Notes: a model not told the origin generated them from the sequence alone. Counted from the stretch's first letter, positions 17,823-26,806 are shown. The stretch is DNA of 64,000 nt from Collinsella sp. AM17-1 (GCF_003470665.1 NZ_QRJZ01000005.1:237-64236); one strand, 5' to 3'. Numbers and translations are program-made.

Positions 17823-18726
17823 ACTCACCAGCGAGCAGAGACTCTCGCGCGCCATCGACATCATGGAGGCCCTCTACGCCGCCGGCGAGAACGGCATGAC
17901 ACGAACCGAGATTTGCAGCCGCTTTGACATCACGGGGGTGTCGCTCGACGAGATTCTCGAGATCGTCTCGACGCTCGCGGACCGAGAATCGGGCGCGCGC
18001 ATCATCTGCGAATGCCGCGGCGAGCGTGTGGTCCTCACCGGTGACGCCGGGCGTGTGCTACCGCTGCGCCTGAGTGCCGCCGAAGGCGCTGTGCTCAACC
18101 ATGAACTTGAATCGTTGGGGATCGAGCCCCAGGCGGCGGCTCGGATTCGACATGCTCTTCTGCCCGAAGAGCTCGGCTATAACCAGCGCGTCTTTGACAC
18201 CGTCAACCACGGGTCGCACTGGCAGCAGCTGAGCTGCGCCATTCAGGACGGCGTTCGCTGCCGCATCTCGTATCGCTCGATGGACGATGCGCGGCCACGC
18301 GAGCGTCTGGTCGACCCCTTGCGCATTACGGTAAACGGCGACCAAACATACCTAATTGCCTGGGACATCGCGGTCGATGAGCAGCGCACCTATCGCATGG
18401 ATAAAATCGAGGGACTCACCTTGACGGAAGACTCCGTCGTGCCTCACGCACCGGACGTCGCATCCCTCCACGATTCCCTTGCCCGGACGCAGCGTAGCGC
18501 AAAGCTCCTGATGCCATTCGATATGGCGGAGCATCTGGACTGGGCCGGCATCACCCTCATCGAGCGCGGCGGGGCAGACACGGCAACGGTAACCGTGCAT
18601 TACGGCTCCGAGCGTTGGCTACTGAGCCAGATAATCGCAGCGGGCGGAGCCATCCGCATCTTGGATGACCCCGCCCTGTCAAAGCGTCTGTGCGATATGG
18701 CAAAAACCCTCGTCTGTCCGCTTTAG
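17803..18726 (+). CDS. WYL-domain transcriptional regulator (second of the pair)
   Basis: The 307-aa product repeats the architecture: helix-turn-helix N-terminus (SRAIDIMEALYAAGENGMTR), WYL core (CRISYRS, YLIAWD, RTYRMDKIEGL) and C-terminal WCX-like part. The ATG at 17803 has AAAGGA 6 nt upstream; an in-frame ATG at 17788 is less likely. Overlap with the first WYL gene implies coupled translation and a heteromeric PafB-PafC-like complex. Its stop codon overlaps the stop of the convergent dinG-like gene. Confidence 0.85.
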   Translation: MSMPVRKLTSEQRLSRAIDIMEALYAAGENGMTRTEICSRFDITGVSLDEILEIVSTLADRESGARIICECRGERVVLTGDAGRVLPLRLSAAEGAVLNHELESLGIEPQAAARIRHALLPEELGYNQRVFDTVNHGSHWQQLSCAIQDGVRCRISYRSMDDARPRERLVDPLRITVNGDQTYLIAWDIAVDEQRTYRMDKIEGLTLTEDSVVPHAPDVASLHDSLARTQRSAKLLMPFDMAEHLDWAGITLIERGGADTATVTVHYGSERWLLSQIIAAGGAIRILDDPALSKRLCDMAKTLVCPL

Positions 18727-21617
18727 CGCCGCCGCTCGTGACGTGCGCGCCACAGTTGCAGATAGTGCCCGATCTGCGCCGATTCGATGCGCTGGTAGGA
18801 GCTCGTGGGCAGCGACGTTAAGAACTTCTTCCCGTAGCCCTTCGTCACCAGGCGCGGGTCGGCCAGAATCAGCACGCCGCAATCGGTCGACGAGCGGATA
18901 AGGCGGCCGGCCGCCTGCTTAACCTCGAGCACCGCCTCGGGCAGCGAATAGCGCGCCCAAGCGCGGTCTTCGCGCAGGTTGCGCTCGCACGAGAGCGGGT
19001 CCGTGGGGCTCGAGAACGGCAGCTTGGGAATGATGACGCAACGCAGCGTCTCGCCGCTGGCGTCAAACCCCTCCCAGAAGGCCTTAAGCGCAAAAAGCGA
19101 CGAGGTCGGCTCGTTGATAAACCGGTCGCGCAGGCGACGAGGAGATGAGTTGCGCTGCTGGCAGTTGAGCTCCAGACCCGCACGGGCCATCTTGGGCTCA
19201 ACGCGGACGTACAGGTCTTCCATGTCGCGCCGATTGGTGAACAACGTGAGCACCGATCCGCCCATGGCAAGATGGGCGTCGACCAGCACGCGCTCGAGCG
19301 CCGTAAGATAGCTCTCACGATCGCGCGGATCGGGGATATCGCCCGCAACGACTACAGCCATGTTCGAATCGAAGTCGTAGCTCGAGTCCAAGTGCAGCGA
19401 TGAGGATGTTGAAGCACCGATGCGATCGAGGCCGACAGCATGGTTGAAGTGCTCAAAGCTTTTGGACACCGTCATGGTTGCCGAGGCAAAGATAGCCGTG
19501 TGAACCTCGGGCAGCCACTCGGTTGCCAAGGCCTCGCCAATGTCGATGCGCTCTGCGGTCACTGACTCTCCGCCGGCACGCAACCTGCGATTGACCTGCA
19601 GCGAATATACGTAGTGTTCATCGGTGCCATCAATGATAAGTTTGAGGTTCTCGACCAGCTCGTGCAGGCGGCGCGAGATATCACCCGGGTCGACAACAAC
19701 CTCGGGCTTGTCGGCGGCGACGGCTTGCACCAGCGCCTCGACGCTTTTGTCAGCTTGTTCCAATGCGTCGATGGCTGTGTAGGCCGACTGTAAGAAATCA
19801 TGCCAGTCGTCAGATTCGCGCAACTCGGGGCCAATCCATAGATTGGCATTGTCATAACCCCCACGGGCACGGCGGCCGAGCTCGCGAACGCCATCGAACA
19901 CGTCGGCGATTGCCATGCTCGCGCGCGCAACCGTCGACGTCGCCTTGGCAGTAAGGCCCAAATAGAGCGTAGAGCCCTCGGAGGTTGCCAAATCACGGGA
20001 AACCTGGCTTAGCGCGCCGGTGCTCGAGCCACCCAGGCGCTCAAACAGAACGCGTGATTCGTCCGCCGACACCACGCGCGCCCACTGGCGGCGCGCCTCG
20101 CGCTCGATGGAATGGGCCTCGTCGATTACCCAATGACGAATCGGGGGTAAAATCCTGCCCTCAGCCGCGACATTGCGGAACAGCAGGGAATGGTTGGTGA
20201 CCACCACATCGGCATGCGCCGCACGACGGCGAGCACCGTGGACCAAACATTTATCAGGGAAAAACGGGCAGAGGCGACGGGCACACTCGCGCGAGGCCGT
20301 CGTAAAGTCGGGGCGGTTGACGCTGCGCCACCGAATGCCGAGCGAGTCGAGGTCGCCATCGGCTGATTGGCAGACGTACGCCATAATGACCGCGACCGCC
20401 GTGAGCGTGTCCGCCGGATCGCGCTTGGTGGTAATCTCGACCTGGCCGCGGCTCATGCGCTCGAGCTTGCGCAGGCACGGATAGTGGTCATACCCCTTGA
20501 GAGCGCAAAATGACAGACCACCGTTCAGTTGCTCGGCAAGTTTTGGCAGCTCATGGTACATGAGCTGGTCGGCAAGATTGTTCGATTTGGTCGCAATACC
20601 AACCGTGATGTTGTTACGGCGTGCTGCCTCGGCAAAAGGCACCAGATAGGCCATCGATTTGCCGACGCCTGTGCCCGCCTCAATTACACGATGAGTGCCC
20701 GTGACCAGCGCATCGCGGACCTCGAGCGCCATCGCGATCTGCTCATCACGCGGCTCGTAGGTGGGATACATGCGATTGACCAGGCCACCCGGCGCATAGT
20801 CTGCCTCAATCTCCTCACGACTCGGCATCTTGAGGACCGGCAGTTCGTCGGCGTCCACCCGATCGTCGGCGCGATCGGCCTTGAGAACGTCAGCACGAGC
20901 GGCGCTGAGAGAGAAGATAGAACCAGGGTTCTGTCCCGCCAAGAATGAGAATATAGGACGATAGGACCAAGGCACATCCGGGTGCATGTCGGCTAGGCGC
21001 GCCATGAGGCCCTGGGGCAAGTCGGTGAGCGCCACGAGCAACACGCGCCATACGCCACACAGGGCGTCGACGTCGGCATTGGCACGGTGTGACACCGAGT
21101 CACAGCCAAACAGATCGGCCATAAAAGACAGCTTGTGCGAGGCCAGGCGCGGAAGCGCGATGCGCGACAGCGCCAGCGAATCGATCCAAATATCGCTCAC
21201 GTTGACGCCGCCTTTGACCGACTCGATAAACGAGCGGTCGAACGTGGCGTTGTGTGCGATCACCGGGCAGCCACCGACAAAATCGGCGAGAGCGGCGACG
21301 GCCTCAACCGCCGACGGGGCATCTGCCACATCGGCATTTGTAATGCTCGTGAGCTCGGTAATCTCGGCGGGAATCAGCTGTTTGGGATGCACGAAGGTAT
21401 CGAAGCGGTCGATGACCTCGCGGCCCGAAAGACGGGCCGCCGAGATCTCGATCAGCTCGTTGTCCTGCACCGAAAGACCCGTGGTCTCGGTATCGAGGAC
21501 AATCACATCTTCTTCGATAAGGCCGAAGGACTGCGTTTTGGCGCGGTCGGCAAGCGTGGCATAGGAGTCGATGACAAACTGCGGCGTTCCTGACGAAACC
21601 GCGTCCTCGATTAGCAT
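18723..21617 (-). CDS. dinG: DinG-family helicase with N-terminal DnaQ-like exonuclease
   Basis: At 964 aa this is the fused form seen in Gram-positives. Residues about 38-200 form a DEDD exonuclease (VLDTETTGL, then PVIAHNATFDRSF). Residues about 290 onward form an XPD/DinG superfamily-2 helicase with Walker A EAGTGVGKS, DEAH box WVIDEAHSIE and a late motif VI (QAAGRLIRSSTDCGVL). Four cysteines between motifs I and II (YPCLRK, SRECARRLCPF, DKCLVHG) fit the Fe-S cluster of XPD/DinG enzymes, unlike B. subtilis DinG, which lacks it. The start overlaps the ddl stop by 7 bp. A role in replication-fork or damage processing is the family expectation; the neighbouring PafBC-like pair fits a repair setting. 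Confidence 0.93.
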   Translation of the reverse strand: MLIEDAVSSGTPQFVIDSYATLADRAKTQSFGLIEEDVIVLDTETTGLSVQDNELIEISAARLSGREVIDRFDTFVHPKQLIPAEITELTSITNADVADAPSAVEAVAALADFVGGCPVIAHNATFDRSFIESVKGGVNVSDIWIDSLALSRIALPRLASHKLSFMADLFGCDSVSHRANADVDALCGVWRVLLVALTDLPQGLMARLADMHPDVPWSYRPIFSFLAGQNPGSIFSLSAARADVLKADRADDRVDADELPVLKMPSREEIEADYAPGGLVNRMYPTYEPRDEQIAMALEVRDALVTGTHRVIEAGTGVGKSMAYLVPFAEAARRNNITVGIATKSNNLADQLMYHELPKLAEQLNGGLSFCALKGYDHYPCLRKLERMSRGQVEITTKRDPADTLTAVAVIMAYVCQSADGDLDSLGIRWRSVNRPDFTTASRECARRLCPFFPDKCLVHGARRRAAHADVVVTNHSLLFRNVAAEGRILPPIRHWVIDEAHSIEREARRQWARVVSADESRVLFERLGGSSTGALSQVSRDLATSEGSTLYLGLTAKATSTVARASMAIADVFDGVRELGRRARGGYDNANLWIGPELRESDDWHDFLQSAYTAIDALEQADKSVEALVQAVAADKPEVVVDPGDISRRLHELVENLKLIIDGTDEHYVYSLQVNRRLRAGGESVTAERIDIGEALATEWLPEVHTAIFASATMTVSKSFEHFNHAVGLDRIGASTSSSLHLDSSYDFDSNMAVVVAGDIPDPRDRESYLTALERVLVDAHLAMGGSVLTLFTNRRDMEDLYVRVEPKMARAGLELNCQQRNSSPRRLRDRFINEPTSSLFALKAFWEGFDASGETLRCVIIPKLPFSSPTDPLSCERNLREDRAWARYSLPEAVLEVKQAAGRLIRSSTDCGVLILADPRLVTKGYGKKFLTSLPTSSYQRIESAQIGHYLQLWRARHERRR

Positions 21618-22576
21618 GCAATGCCCGCTCGACGAAGGCCCATACGGATCAGACTGTCACAGACCTGCGGGAACGTCATGTCATCGGTGTGGCGGATCTC
21701 ATCCGGATACAGCGACGTATCGGTCATGCCGGGAATGGTATTGGTCTCGAGGATAACGGGGCCGTCCTCGCTCACAATAAAGTCGCTGCGCGAGATGCCC
21801 AGGCAACCGAGCGCCTTGTGAGCGGCACAGGCAAGCTCCTGGGCACGAGCGTAATTCTCGGGTGAAATCTGCGCCGGAATGCGATGGATATCCGTAGGGT
21901 CGACATACTTCACGTCCAGATCGTAGAACTCGCAGTCCTCGGGCTTACGAATCTCGACAATCGGCAGGGCGCGCACGTCATCTTCGCCGTATACGCCGAC
22001 GGTGATCTCGGTACCCTCGATGCACTTCTCGACCAGCACTTTGTCGCCGTACTCAAACGCCTTGGCGATTGCCGAGGGCAGCTCGGAGGGCTCATGGACC
22101 AGGGAAATGCCATAGCTGGAACCGTTGACGGCCGGCTTCACAAAGCAGCGCTCGCCACAAACCTCGACGATATGATCGATATCGACTTCATCGCCCACCT
22201 CGAGCGCAAGGCCGGGGGCAATGGGAATGCCCGCCTTGGCGTATAGGAGCTTAGAGACCTCCTTGTCGGCACCGCAGGCGCTGGCAAGTACGCCCGAGGC
22301 CGTGTAGGGGATACCCAGGGTCTCCATGGCACCCTGCATGGCGCCATCCTCACCGCCGGCGCCGTGCATGGCGATAAATGCCACATCGAAACCGCCGGTC
22401 GCCATGGTTACCATAAAATCATCGGCAGCCGTGTCGATCAGCTCCACCGAAGTGTAGCCGGCCTCCTTCAAGGCAGCCACGACGTTCTTTCCCGAATTGA
22501 GCGAGATCTCGCGCTCAGCGGAATGACCGCCCGCCAAGACCGCTACGTGCATGTTCTCTAGGCTTTTACCCGGCAT
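21611..22576 (-). CDS. ddl: D-alanine--D-alanine ligase
   Basis: ATP-grasp enzyme making the D-Ala-D-Ala dipeptide of peptidoglycan. Blocks: AGGHSAEREISLNSG (N-terminal substrate site), AMHGAGGEDGAMQG, the KPAVNGSSYGIS loop, VLVEKCIEGTEITVGV, SRSDFIV, and ETNTIPGMTDTSLYP (metal and D-Ala site). Length (321 aa) is standard. The residue after the omega-loop serine block is Tyr (SSYGIS), as in D-Ala-D-Ala, not D-lactate, ligases. The first ATG has a GAGGAGGAG upstream. It is the first gene of an operon with dinG. Confidence 0.95.
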   Translation of the reverse strand: MPGKSLENMHVAVLAGGHSAEREISLNSGKNVVAALKEAGYTSVELIDTAADDFMVTMATGGFDVAFIAMHGAGGEDGAMQGAMETLGIPYTASGVLASACGADKEVSKLLYAKAGIPIAPGLALEVGDEVDIDHIVEVCGERCFVKPAVNGSSYGISLVHEPSELPSAIAKAFEYGDKVLVEKCIEGTEITVGVYGEDDVRALPIVEIRKPEDCEFYDLDVKYVDPTDIHRIPAQISPENYARAQELACAAHKALGCLGISRSDFIVSEDGPVILETNTIPGMTDTSLYPDEIRHTDDMTFPQVCDSLIRMGLRRAGIAC

Positions 22577-22661
22577 GGGCAGACTCCTCCTCTATAATTT
22601 CTGCAGCTGATACCATATTGTAGCGATACCCTCTACGTTTCCCCAAAATCGAAAGGCTTCC

Positions 22662-23714
22662 ATGAATCCCAGGACTAAATCTCAGGACATTCGCGACTTG
22701 AGCCAAAACGATATTCGCGAGCTCGTGACCGAACTTGGCCAGCCTGCCTTCCGCGCGAAGCAGCTCATCGAATGGGTCTTCGAGAAGAACGTTTGTTCGT
22801 TTGACGATATGACCAACCTCCCCAAGGCTTTCCGTGAGCAGCTTAAAGAGGCTTTTGCCTTTGATACGCCGACTGAACTCACCAAGCAGGTTTCCAAAGA
22901 TGGCTCGCGCAAGTATCTGCTCGAGTACCACGATGGCATTTCCGTCGAGACTGTCGGCATGCCCCGTCGTAACAAGCTTTCCGTCTGCGTTTCCACCCAG
23001 GCAGGCTGCGGCATGGGCTGTGCCTTTTGCGCTACCGGTCTCAACGGCCTCAAGCGCTCTCTGACTGCTCAAGAGATCGTCGACCAGGTGCTTCATGTAT
23101 CCAACGACTTTGGCGAGCGTGCCACAAGCGTTGTCTTCATGGGCCAGGGCGAGCCGTTTGCCAACTACGACGAGGTTCTCAAGGCATTGCGTATCCTCAA
23201 CGACCCCGATGGCATCGGTATCGGCGCTCGTCACCTCACCGTCTCTACCAGCGGCGTTATTCCCGGTATTCTCAAATTTGCCGATATCCCCGAGCAGTTC
23301 ACGCTTGCCGTTTCCCTGCATTCCGCCATCCAGTCGACGCGCAATAAGCTCATGCCCGGTGTTAAGAAGTACACGCTGCTTCGCCTTCACGAGGCGCTTC
23401 AGCTCTACACCGAGAAGACTGGCCGCCGCCCGACCTATGAGTATGCCATGATCGAAGGCGTCAACGATACGAATCCCGAGATGCAGGCACTCTGCGACTT
23501 CTGCGAGGGAACGCTGTGCCACGTTAACCTGATTCAACTTAACGACATCGAGGGCAGCCCGCTCAAGCCGTCGCCGATTCATAAGGTTGAGGATCTTCAG
23601 CGTCGTCTTGAGTCCCGTGGCATCGAGACCACGATTCGTAACTCCCGTGGTAACGATATTGACGCCGCTTGCGGACAGCTGAAACAGCGCTTTAAAGTTC
23701 AGAAGAACGCATAG
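22662..23714 (+). CDS. rlmN: dual-specificity 23S rRNA/tRNA A2503/A37 C2-methyltransferase
   Basis: A radical-SAM enzyme of 350 aa with the cluster-binding CX3CX2C at Cys116, Cys120 and Cys123 (AGCGMGCAFCATG) and the late methyl-carrying Cys in DAACGQLKQ. It methylates 23S rRNA A2503 and A37 of some tRNAs. GAAAGG precedes the ATG. Third codon positions are more T-rich than in the GC-rich neighbours, as in highly expressed genes. The gene is monocistronic and ends in a strong terminator. The Cfr resistance enzyme is a relative, but the sequence matches RlmN better. Confidence 0.96.
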   Translation: MNPRTKSQDIRDLSQNDIRELVTELGQPAFRAKQLIEWVFEKNVCSFDDMTNLPKAFREQLKEAFAFDTPTELTKQVSKDGSRKYLLEYHDGISVETVGMPRRNKLSVCVSTQAGCGMGCAFCATGLNGLKRSLTAQEIVDQVLHVSNDFGERATSVVFMGQGEPFANYDEVLKALRILNDPDGIGIGARHLTVSTSGVIPGILKFADIPEQFTLAVSLHSAIQSTRNKLMPGVKKYTLLRLHEALQLYTEKTGRRPTYEYAMIEGVNDTNPEMQALCDFCEGTLCHVNLIQLNDIEGSPLKPSPIHKVEDLQRRLESRGIETTIRNSRGNDIDAACGQLKQRFKVQKNA

Positions 23715-23732
23715 GGGAGTCGCACTCCAAAA

Positions 23733-23748
23733 CGTTTCATGTGAAACA
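23733..23748. promoter_or_regulatory. near-consensus parS site
   Basis: CGTTTCATGTGAAACA differs at two positions from the TGTTTCACGTGAAACA sites at 25896-25989. It lies between rlmN and its terminator, 2.2 kb from the main cluster, and may be an additional ParB site. Confidence 0.5.
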
Positions 23749-23751
23749 TCG

Positions 23752-23791
23752 AACGGCCCCGGTTGCAGGATATGCAACCGGGGCCGTTTCA
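23752..23791 (+). terminator. terminator of rlmN
   Basis: ACGGCCCCGGTTGC (23753-23766) pairs perfectly with GCAACCGGGGCCGT (23774-23787), followed by a T-rich stretch. Confidence 0.9.
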
Positions 23792-23848
23792 TTTATTGAC
23801 CTCAATTTTGGAGCAGCTGCTACCTTTCCAATTTTTTACGGACAAAAT

Positions 23849-23885
23849 AAAGGGCCCTTGTCTCATGAATCAGACAAGGACCCCT
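23849..23885 (-). terminator. terminator of the parA-parB transcript
   Basis: On the minus strand GGGTCCTTGTCT-type and AGACAAGGGCCC-type arms (23872-23883 and 23852-23863, one mismatch) are followed by a T-rich tail. It lies after the small gene downstream of parB. Confidence 0.75.
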
Positions 23886-23913
23886 CAAAATTTACTGAGT
23901 AATTATTAGGTAC

Positions 23914-24168
23914 CTAATAGCCCACATTTTCCCATTGGTTGCTAACCCAACCTTGATTAATCTTGGGATTCTTCGTTACCTGAGCAGTACGCATGGCAAC
24001 ATCTTCTGTCATAACATCCATTTTCTTCTTGGACGTATCAACGATATCTTGCGCGCCACGAAGCAAACGACCTCGAAGTTCATCGTCCGTCGCGATCTTA
24101 TAGCCAGCGAAGGCACCAGCCGCGACAGTCGTCGCCAATGCAATCGCAGTTAAAATCTTATTCCTCAT
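23914..24168 (-). CDS. small membrane-anchored protein downstream of parB (YtxH-like)
   Basis: The 84-aa product has an N-terminal hydrophobic segment (KILTAIALATTVAAGAFAGY) followed by a charged helical tail. It resembles YtxH-type small membrane proteins in layout only. The ATG is preceded by a perfect AAGGAGG inside the parB 3' end, and the genes overlap by 11 bp. That argues for translation and for co-expression with the segregation genes; a role in anchoring or envelope biology is conjecture. Confidence 0.7.
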   Translation of the reverse strand: MRNKILTAIALATTVAAGAFAGYKIATDDELRGRLLRGAQDIVDTSKKKMDVMTEDVAMRTAQVTKNPKINQGWVSNQWENVGY

Positions 24169-25063
24169 CTTGGCCTCCTTGATCAAACTGAATCATTTCG
24201 CCAAGAATACGAGAGAGCTCTTCCTCGTCTTTAAACTCAATCTCGATCTTATTCTTTCCACGCGAGCTCTTCACACGCACGTTGGTATTAAAAACCTGAC
24301 GAAGCACGCGGGCAGCCTTTTTAAAAGACTGAGGCGTTGCAGGCCTCGGTGTCTTAGGTGTCTCTCCGGCAGAAAACAACGGAGCAAGATTTTCTGTCGC
24401 TCTAACGGAAAGGCCTTCTGCAACAACCTTCTCAGCAAGTCGAATCCTTGCATCTTCATATGGAACTGCAAGAATCGCTCTCGCATGGCCAGCAGTAAGC
24501 TTGCCCTCGAAAATCATCTGCTGTACGACTTCGGGAAGATCTAGCAAACGAAGTGAATTTGTAATTGCAGAACGAGACTTACTGACAGCCTTTGATAACG
24601 CCTCTTGTGTCATACCGCTAGCATCAATGAGCTGACGATAACCCTTCGCCTCTTCGACGGGATTCAAATCAGAACGCTGAAGATTCTCGATAAGAGCAAG
24701 AGCGAGCATCTCCTCATCATTAACTTCCTTAATGATGACAGGCAGTTCCTCAAGACCAGCAAGCTTTGACGCTTGGTAACGACGTTCACCAGCAATGATC
24801 TCATAGCCGTTTCCGTGCTTGCGAACCAAAAGCGGCTGCAAAACACCATGCTCTTGGATTGACTCACTCAACTCGCGAAGTTCAGTTTCGTTAAAGTGAA
24901 TTCGCGGCTGATTAGGGTTGGGAACGATATCCTCAATAGGGAGTTTTGTTTCAGATGCGGCATTTGAAGCAGATGCAGCCGAACCACCGGTCTCATATTC
25001 GGCCTCTGAGACCAAAGCATTGAGACCACGTCCTAATCCGCCACGTTTCTTTGCACTAGGCAC
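24158..25063 (-). CDS. parB: chromosome-partitioning protein ParB
   Basis: A 301-aa ParB/Spo0J protein: N-terminal CTPase/clamp domain (PNPNQPRIHFNETELREL, the CTP-contacting GERRYQA and ENLQRSDLNPVEEA), a helix-turn-helix (about 155-205; MTQEALSKAVSKSRSAITNSLRL split over two helices), and a C-terminal dimerisation domain. It loads at parS and slides as a CTP-dependent clamp. It overlaps parA by 8 bp. Confidence 0.97.
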   Translation of the reverse strand: MPSAKKRGGLGRGLNALVSEAEYETGGSAASASNAASETKLPIEDIVPNPNQPRIHFNETELRELSESIQEHGVLQPLLVRKHGNGYEIIAGERRYQASKLAGLEELPVIIKEVNDEEMLALALIENLQRSDLNPVEEAKGYRQLIDASGMTQEALSKAVSKSRSAITNSLRLLDLPEVVQQMIFEGKLTAGHARAILAVPYEDARIRLAEKVVAEGLSVRATENLAPLFSAGETPKTPRPATPQSFKKAARVLRQVFNTNVRVKSSRGKNKIEIEFKDEEELSRILGEMIQFDQGGQDEE

Positions 25064-25856
25064 GCTTGATCACCTCTTTTGCAAGGTTCATATACGCTTT
25101 TGCACCCTTATTTTGAGGTGCATAGGTAATTACCGGTTCTCCAAAAGACGGAGCTTCGGAGATTTTAACTGTACGGGGGATCAGCGTCTTAAACGCCTTA
25201 TCACCAAAGTACGATTGAACCTCCTCAACAACCTGATTCGATAGAGAGGTACGCGAGTCATACATGGTCATAAGCACACCATAGATGTCTAAGCCCTTGT
25301 TCAGACGTGATTTGACCATTTTCATTGACTCAAGCAGCTTTGTAACGCCCTCGAGTGCATAATACTCGCACTGGATCGGAATCAAAACGCTGTCTGCTGC
25401 TGTCAAGGCGTTGATAGTAAGCAGGCCGAGCGAAGGGGGACAGTCAATGAAAATAAAATCGAACTCGTCTTGAATCGGCTCAAGCAAATCTTTGAGGCGG
25501 GTTTCACGAGCGATTGCGCTTACGAGCTCAATTTCCGCGCCTGCAAGCTGAATTGTAGCCGGAATTACGAATACCTTTTTGCAATTTGTATCAAGAACAA
25601 GCGATTCTGCCGGCACATCATTCAACAATGCATCATAGATGCAGTGATCAAGGTCTTCTTTTTCAATTCCGAATCCACTAGTGCTGTTTCCCTGCGGATC
25701 AAAATCGACAATCAGTGTCTTACGACCCTGCTCACCCAGTGCTGCTGCAAGGTTCACAGCCGTCGTTGACTTACCGACGCCGCCTTTTTGATTGATGATT
25801 GCAATGATACGCGTGTCTTTTGCGCTCTTAGAACGTTTAACGTCGCGAAATCCCAC
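25056..25856 (-). CDS. parA: chromosome-partitioning ATPase ParA (Soj)
   Basis: A deviant-Walker ATPase of 266 aa with KGGVGKSTTAVNLAAAL near residue 24, switch I DFDPQGN and Walker B-like FIFIDCPPSLG. With ParB it drives origin segregation on the nucleoid; Soj-type proteins also act on DnaA. Start is GTG with GGAGGG upstream. The gene lies directly beside three parS sites. This 23.9-26.8 kb block is visibly A+T-richer than the flanks. Confidence 0.97.
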   Translation of the reverse strand: MGFRDVKRSKSAKDTRIIAIINQKGGVGKSTTAVNLAAALGEQGRKTLIVDFDPQGNSTSGFGIEKEDLDHCIYDALLNDVPAESLVLDTNCKKVFVIPATIQLAGAEIELVSAIARETRLKDLLEPIQDEFDFIFIDCPPSLGLLTINALTAADSVLIPIQCEYYALEGVTKLLESMKMVKSRLNKGLDIYGVLMTMYDSRTSLSNQVVEEVQSYFGDKAFKTLIPRTVKISEAPSFGEPVITYAPQNKGAKAYMNLAKEVIKRA

Positions 25857-25895
25857 GGTCCCTCCTGGTGTGTATTAAAGCTGTCAAACGGAGGA

Positions 25896-25911
25896 TGTTT
25901 CACGTGAAACA
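25896..25911. promoter_or_regulatory. parS site 1
   Basis: TGTTTCACGTGAAACA, the canonical bacterial parS palindrome, sits in the parA-rsmG gap. Confidence 0.95.
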
Positions 25912-25934
25912 TTCCGATTCGATATCAACCGCCA

Positions 25935-25950
25935 TGTTTCACGTGAAACA
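25935..25950. promoter_or_regulatory. parS site 2
   Basis: A perfect TGTTTCACGTGAAACA copy, 39 bp from site 1 (centre to centre). Confidence 0.95.
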
Positions 25951-25973
25951 CTGCAAGTTGTTAGTATCCATTA

Positions 25974-25989
25974 TGTTTCACGTGAAACA
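25974..25989. promoter_or_regulatory. parS site 3, abutting the rsmG stop
   Basis: A perfect copy, again 39 bp from the previous site. It ends 2 bp before the rsmG stop codon. The equal 39-bp spacing (nearly four helical turns) is regular. Confidence 0.95.
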
Positions 25990-25990
25990 T

Positions 25991-26728
25991 CTAGGCAAGC
26001 GGATTCTTCTTTGCCATGCCATTTGCACGAGGCAATGAGACAGATGCTGGATGACTCTTCTTAAGAACAATGAACTCCCTGTGGCCCAAGCCCTCAGGCA
26101 AATCGATTGCGTCATTCAGAAGCAAAGTAAAGCCGCAAATCTTAGCTGCTGACATGCCGGAAGCAAGCTCCTCATCCGAAGGATTGCCCTTGGTGATAAC
26201 AAATAGCCCTCCATCCTTGAGGAACGGAGCCGCATACTCAACAAGAATCGGTAGAGGGGCCAGTGCGCGGGCGGTTACGACAGAGAACTGCTTCTTATGG
26301 TTTCGAGCATATTCTTCAAGACGATCATGGACCGCATGAGCATGTTTCAATCCAAGAGCATGGACAAAGGAATTGACAGCATCAACCTTCTTGCCAACAG
26401 AGTCAATATAAGTAGCTTTACGATGCGTGGCTATGGTTAACGGAATACCAGGGAAGCCCGCACCTGTACCCATATCGAGCAAAGCTCCCTCAGGAGCCTT
26501 ATTGATATAGGGGAGTAAAACAAGTGAGTCGAGGATATGAAGTACTGCAGCATCTTCTACGTTGAGAATACGGGTGAGATTGGTTGTCTTATTTGTTTCC
26601 AAAACCAAATCCAAATGCTTGATACATTTCCTCAGCTCAACATCAGTTACGCTCGAGGAATACTCTTTGCAATAGGAAGTTAGGCGACTCAACATCTCGT
26701 CAGCTTGCTGCTCAGTAAGTACTAACAA
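25991..26728 (-). CDS. rsmG: 16S rRNA (guanine-527 N7)-methyltransferase
   Basis: A Rossmann-fold SAM methyltransferase (GidB). Motif I is LLDMGTGAGFPGIPL, followed by YIDSVGKKVDAVNSF and TARALAPLPILVEYA. It forms m7G527 in 16S rRNA; loss gives low-level streptomycin resistance in other bacteria. I prefer the TTG at 26728 (245 aa) because AAAGGAG lies 5 nt upstream. The more upstream TTG at 26776 lies inside the T tract of the khpB terminator and is unlikely. Confidence 0.92.
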   Translation of the reverse strand: MLVLTEQQADEMLSRLTSYCKEYSSSVTDVELRKCIKHLDLVLETNKTTNLTRILNVEDAAVLHILDSLVLLPYINKAPEGALLDMGTGAGFPGIPLTIATHRKATYIDSVGKKVDAVNSFVHALGLKHAHAVHDRLEEYARNHKKQFSVVTARALAPLPILVEYAAPFLKDGGLFVITKGNPSDEELASGMSAAKICGFTLLLNDAIDLPEGLGHREFIVLKKSHPASVSLPRANGMAKKNPLA

Positions 26729-26774
26729 CGAAAGCTCCTTTCTGACAAAAATCAGTGTATCGAGAACTTTTGAC

Positions 26775-26806
26775 AAAAAAAGGGGACGTGGAAACCACGT
26801 CCCCTT
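26775..26806 (-). terminator. terminator of the rpmH-khpB transcript
   Basis: AAGGGGACGTGG (26780-26791) pairs perfectly with CCACGTCCCCTT (26795-26806), followed by seven Ts on the minus strand. Confidence 0.95.

Noticed and set aside
26729..26776. Longer rsmG starting at the TTG 26776
   Set aside because: That start lies in the T tract of the khpB terminator; the TTG at 26728 has a good Shine-Dalgarno.
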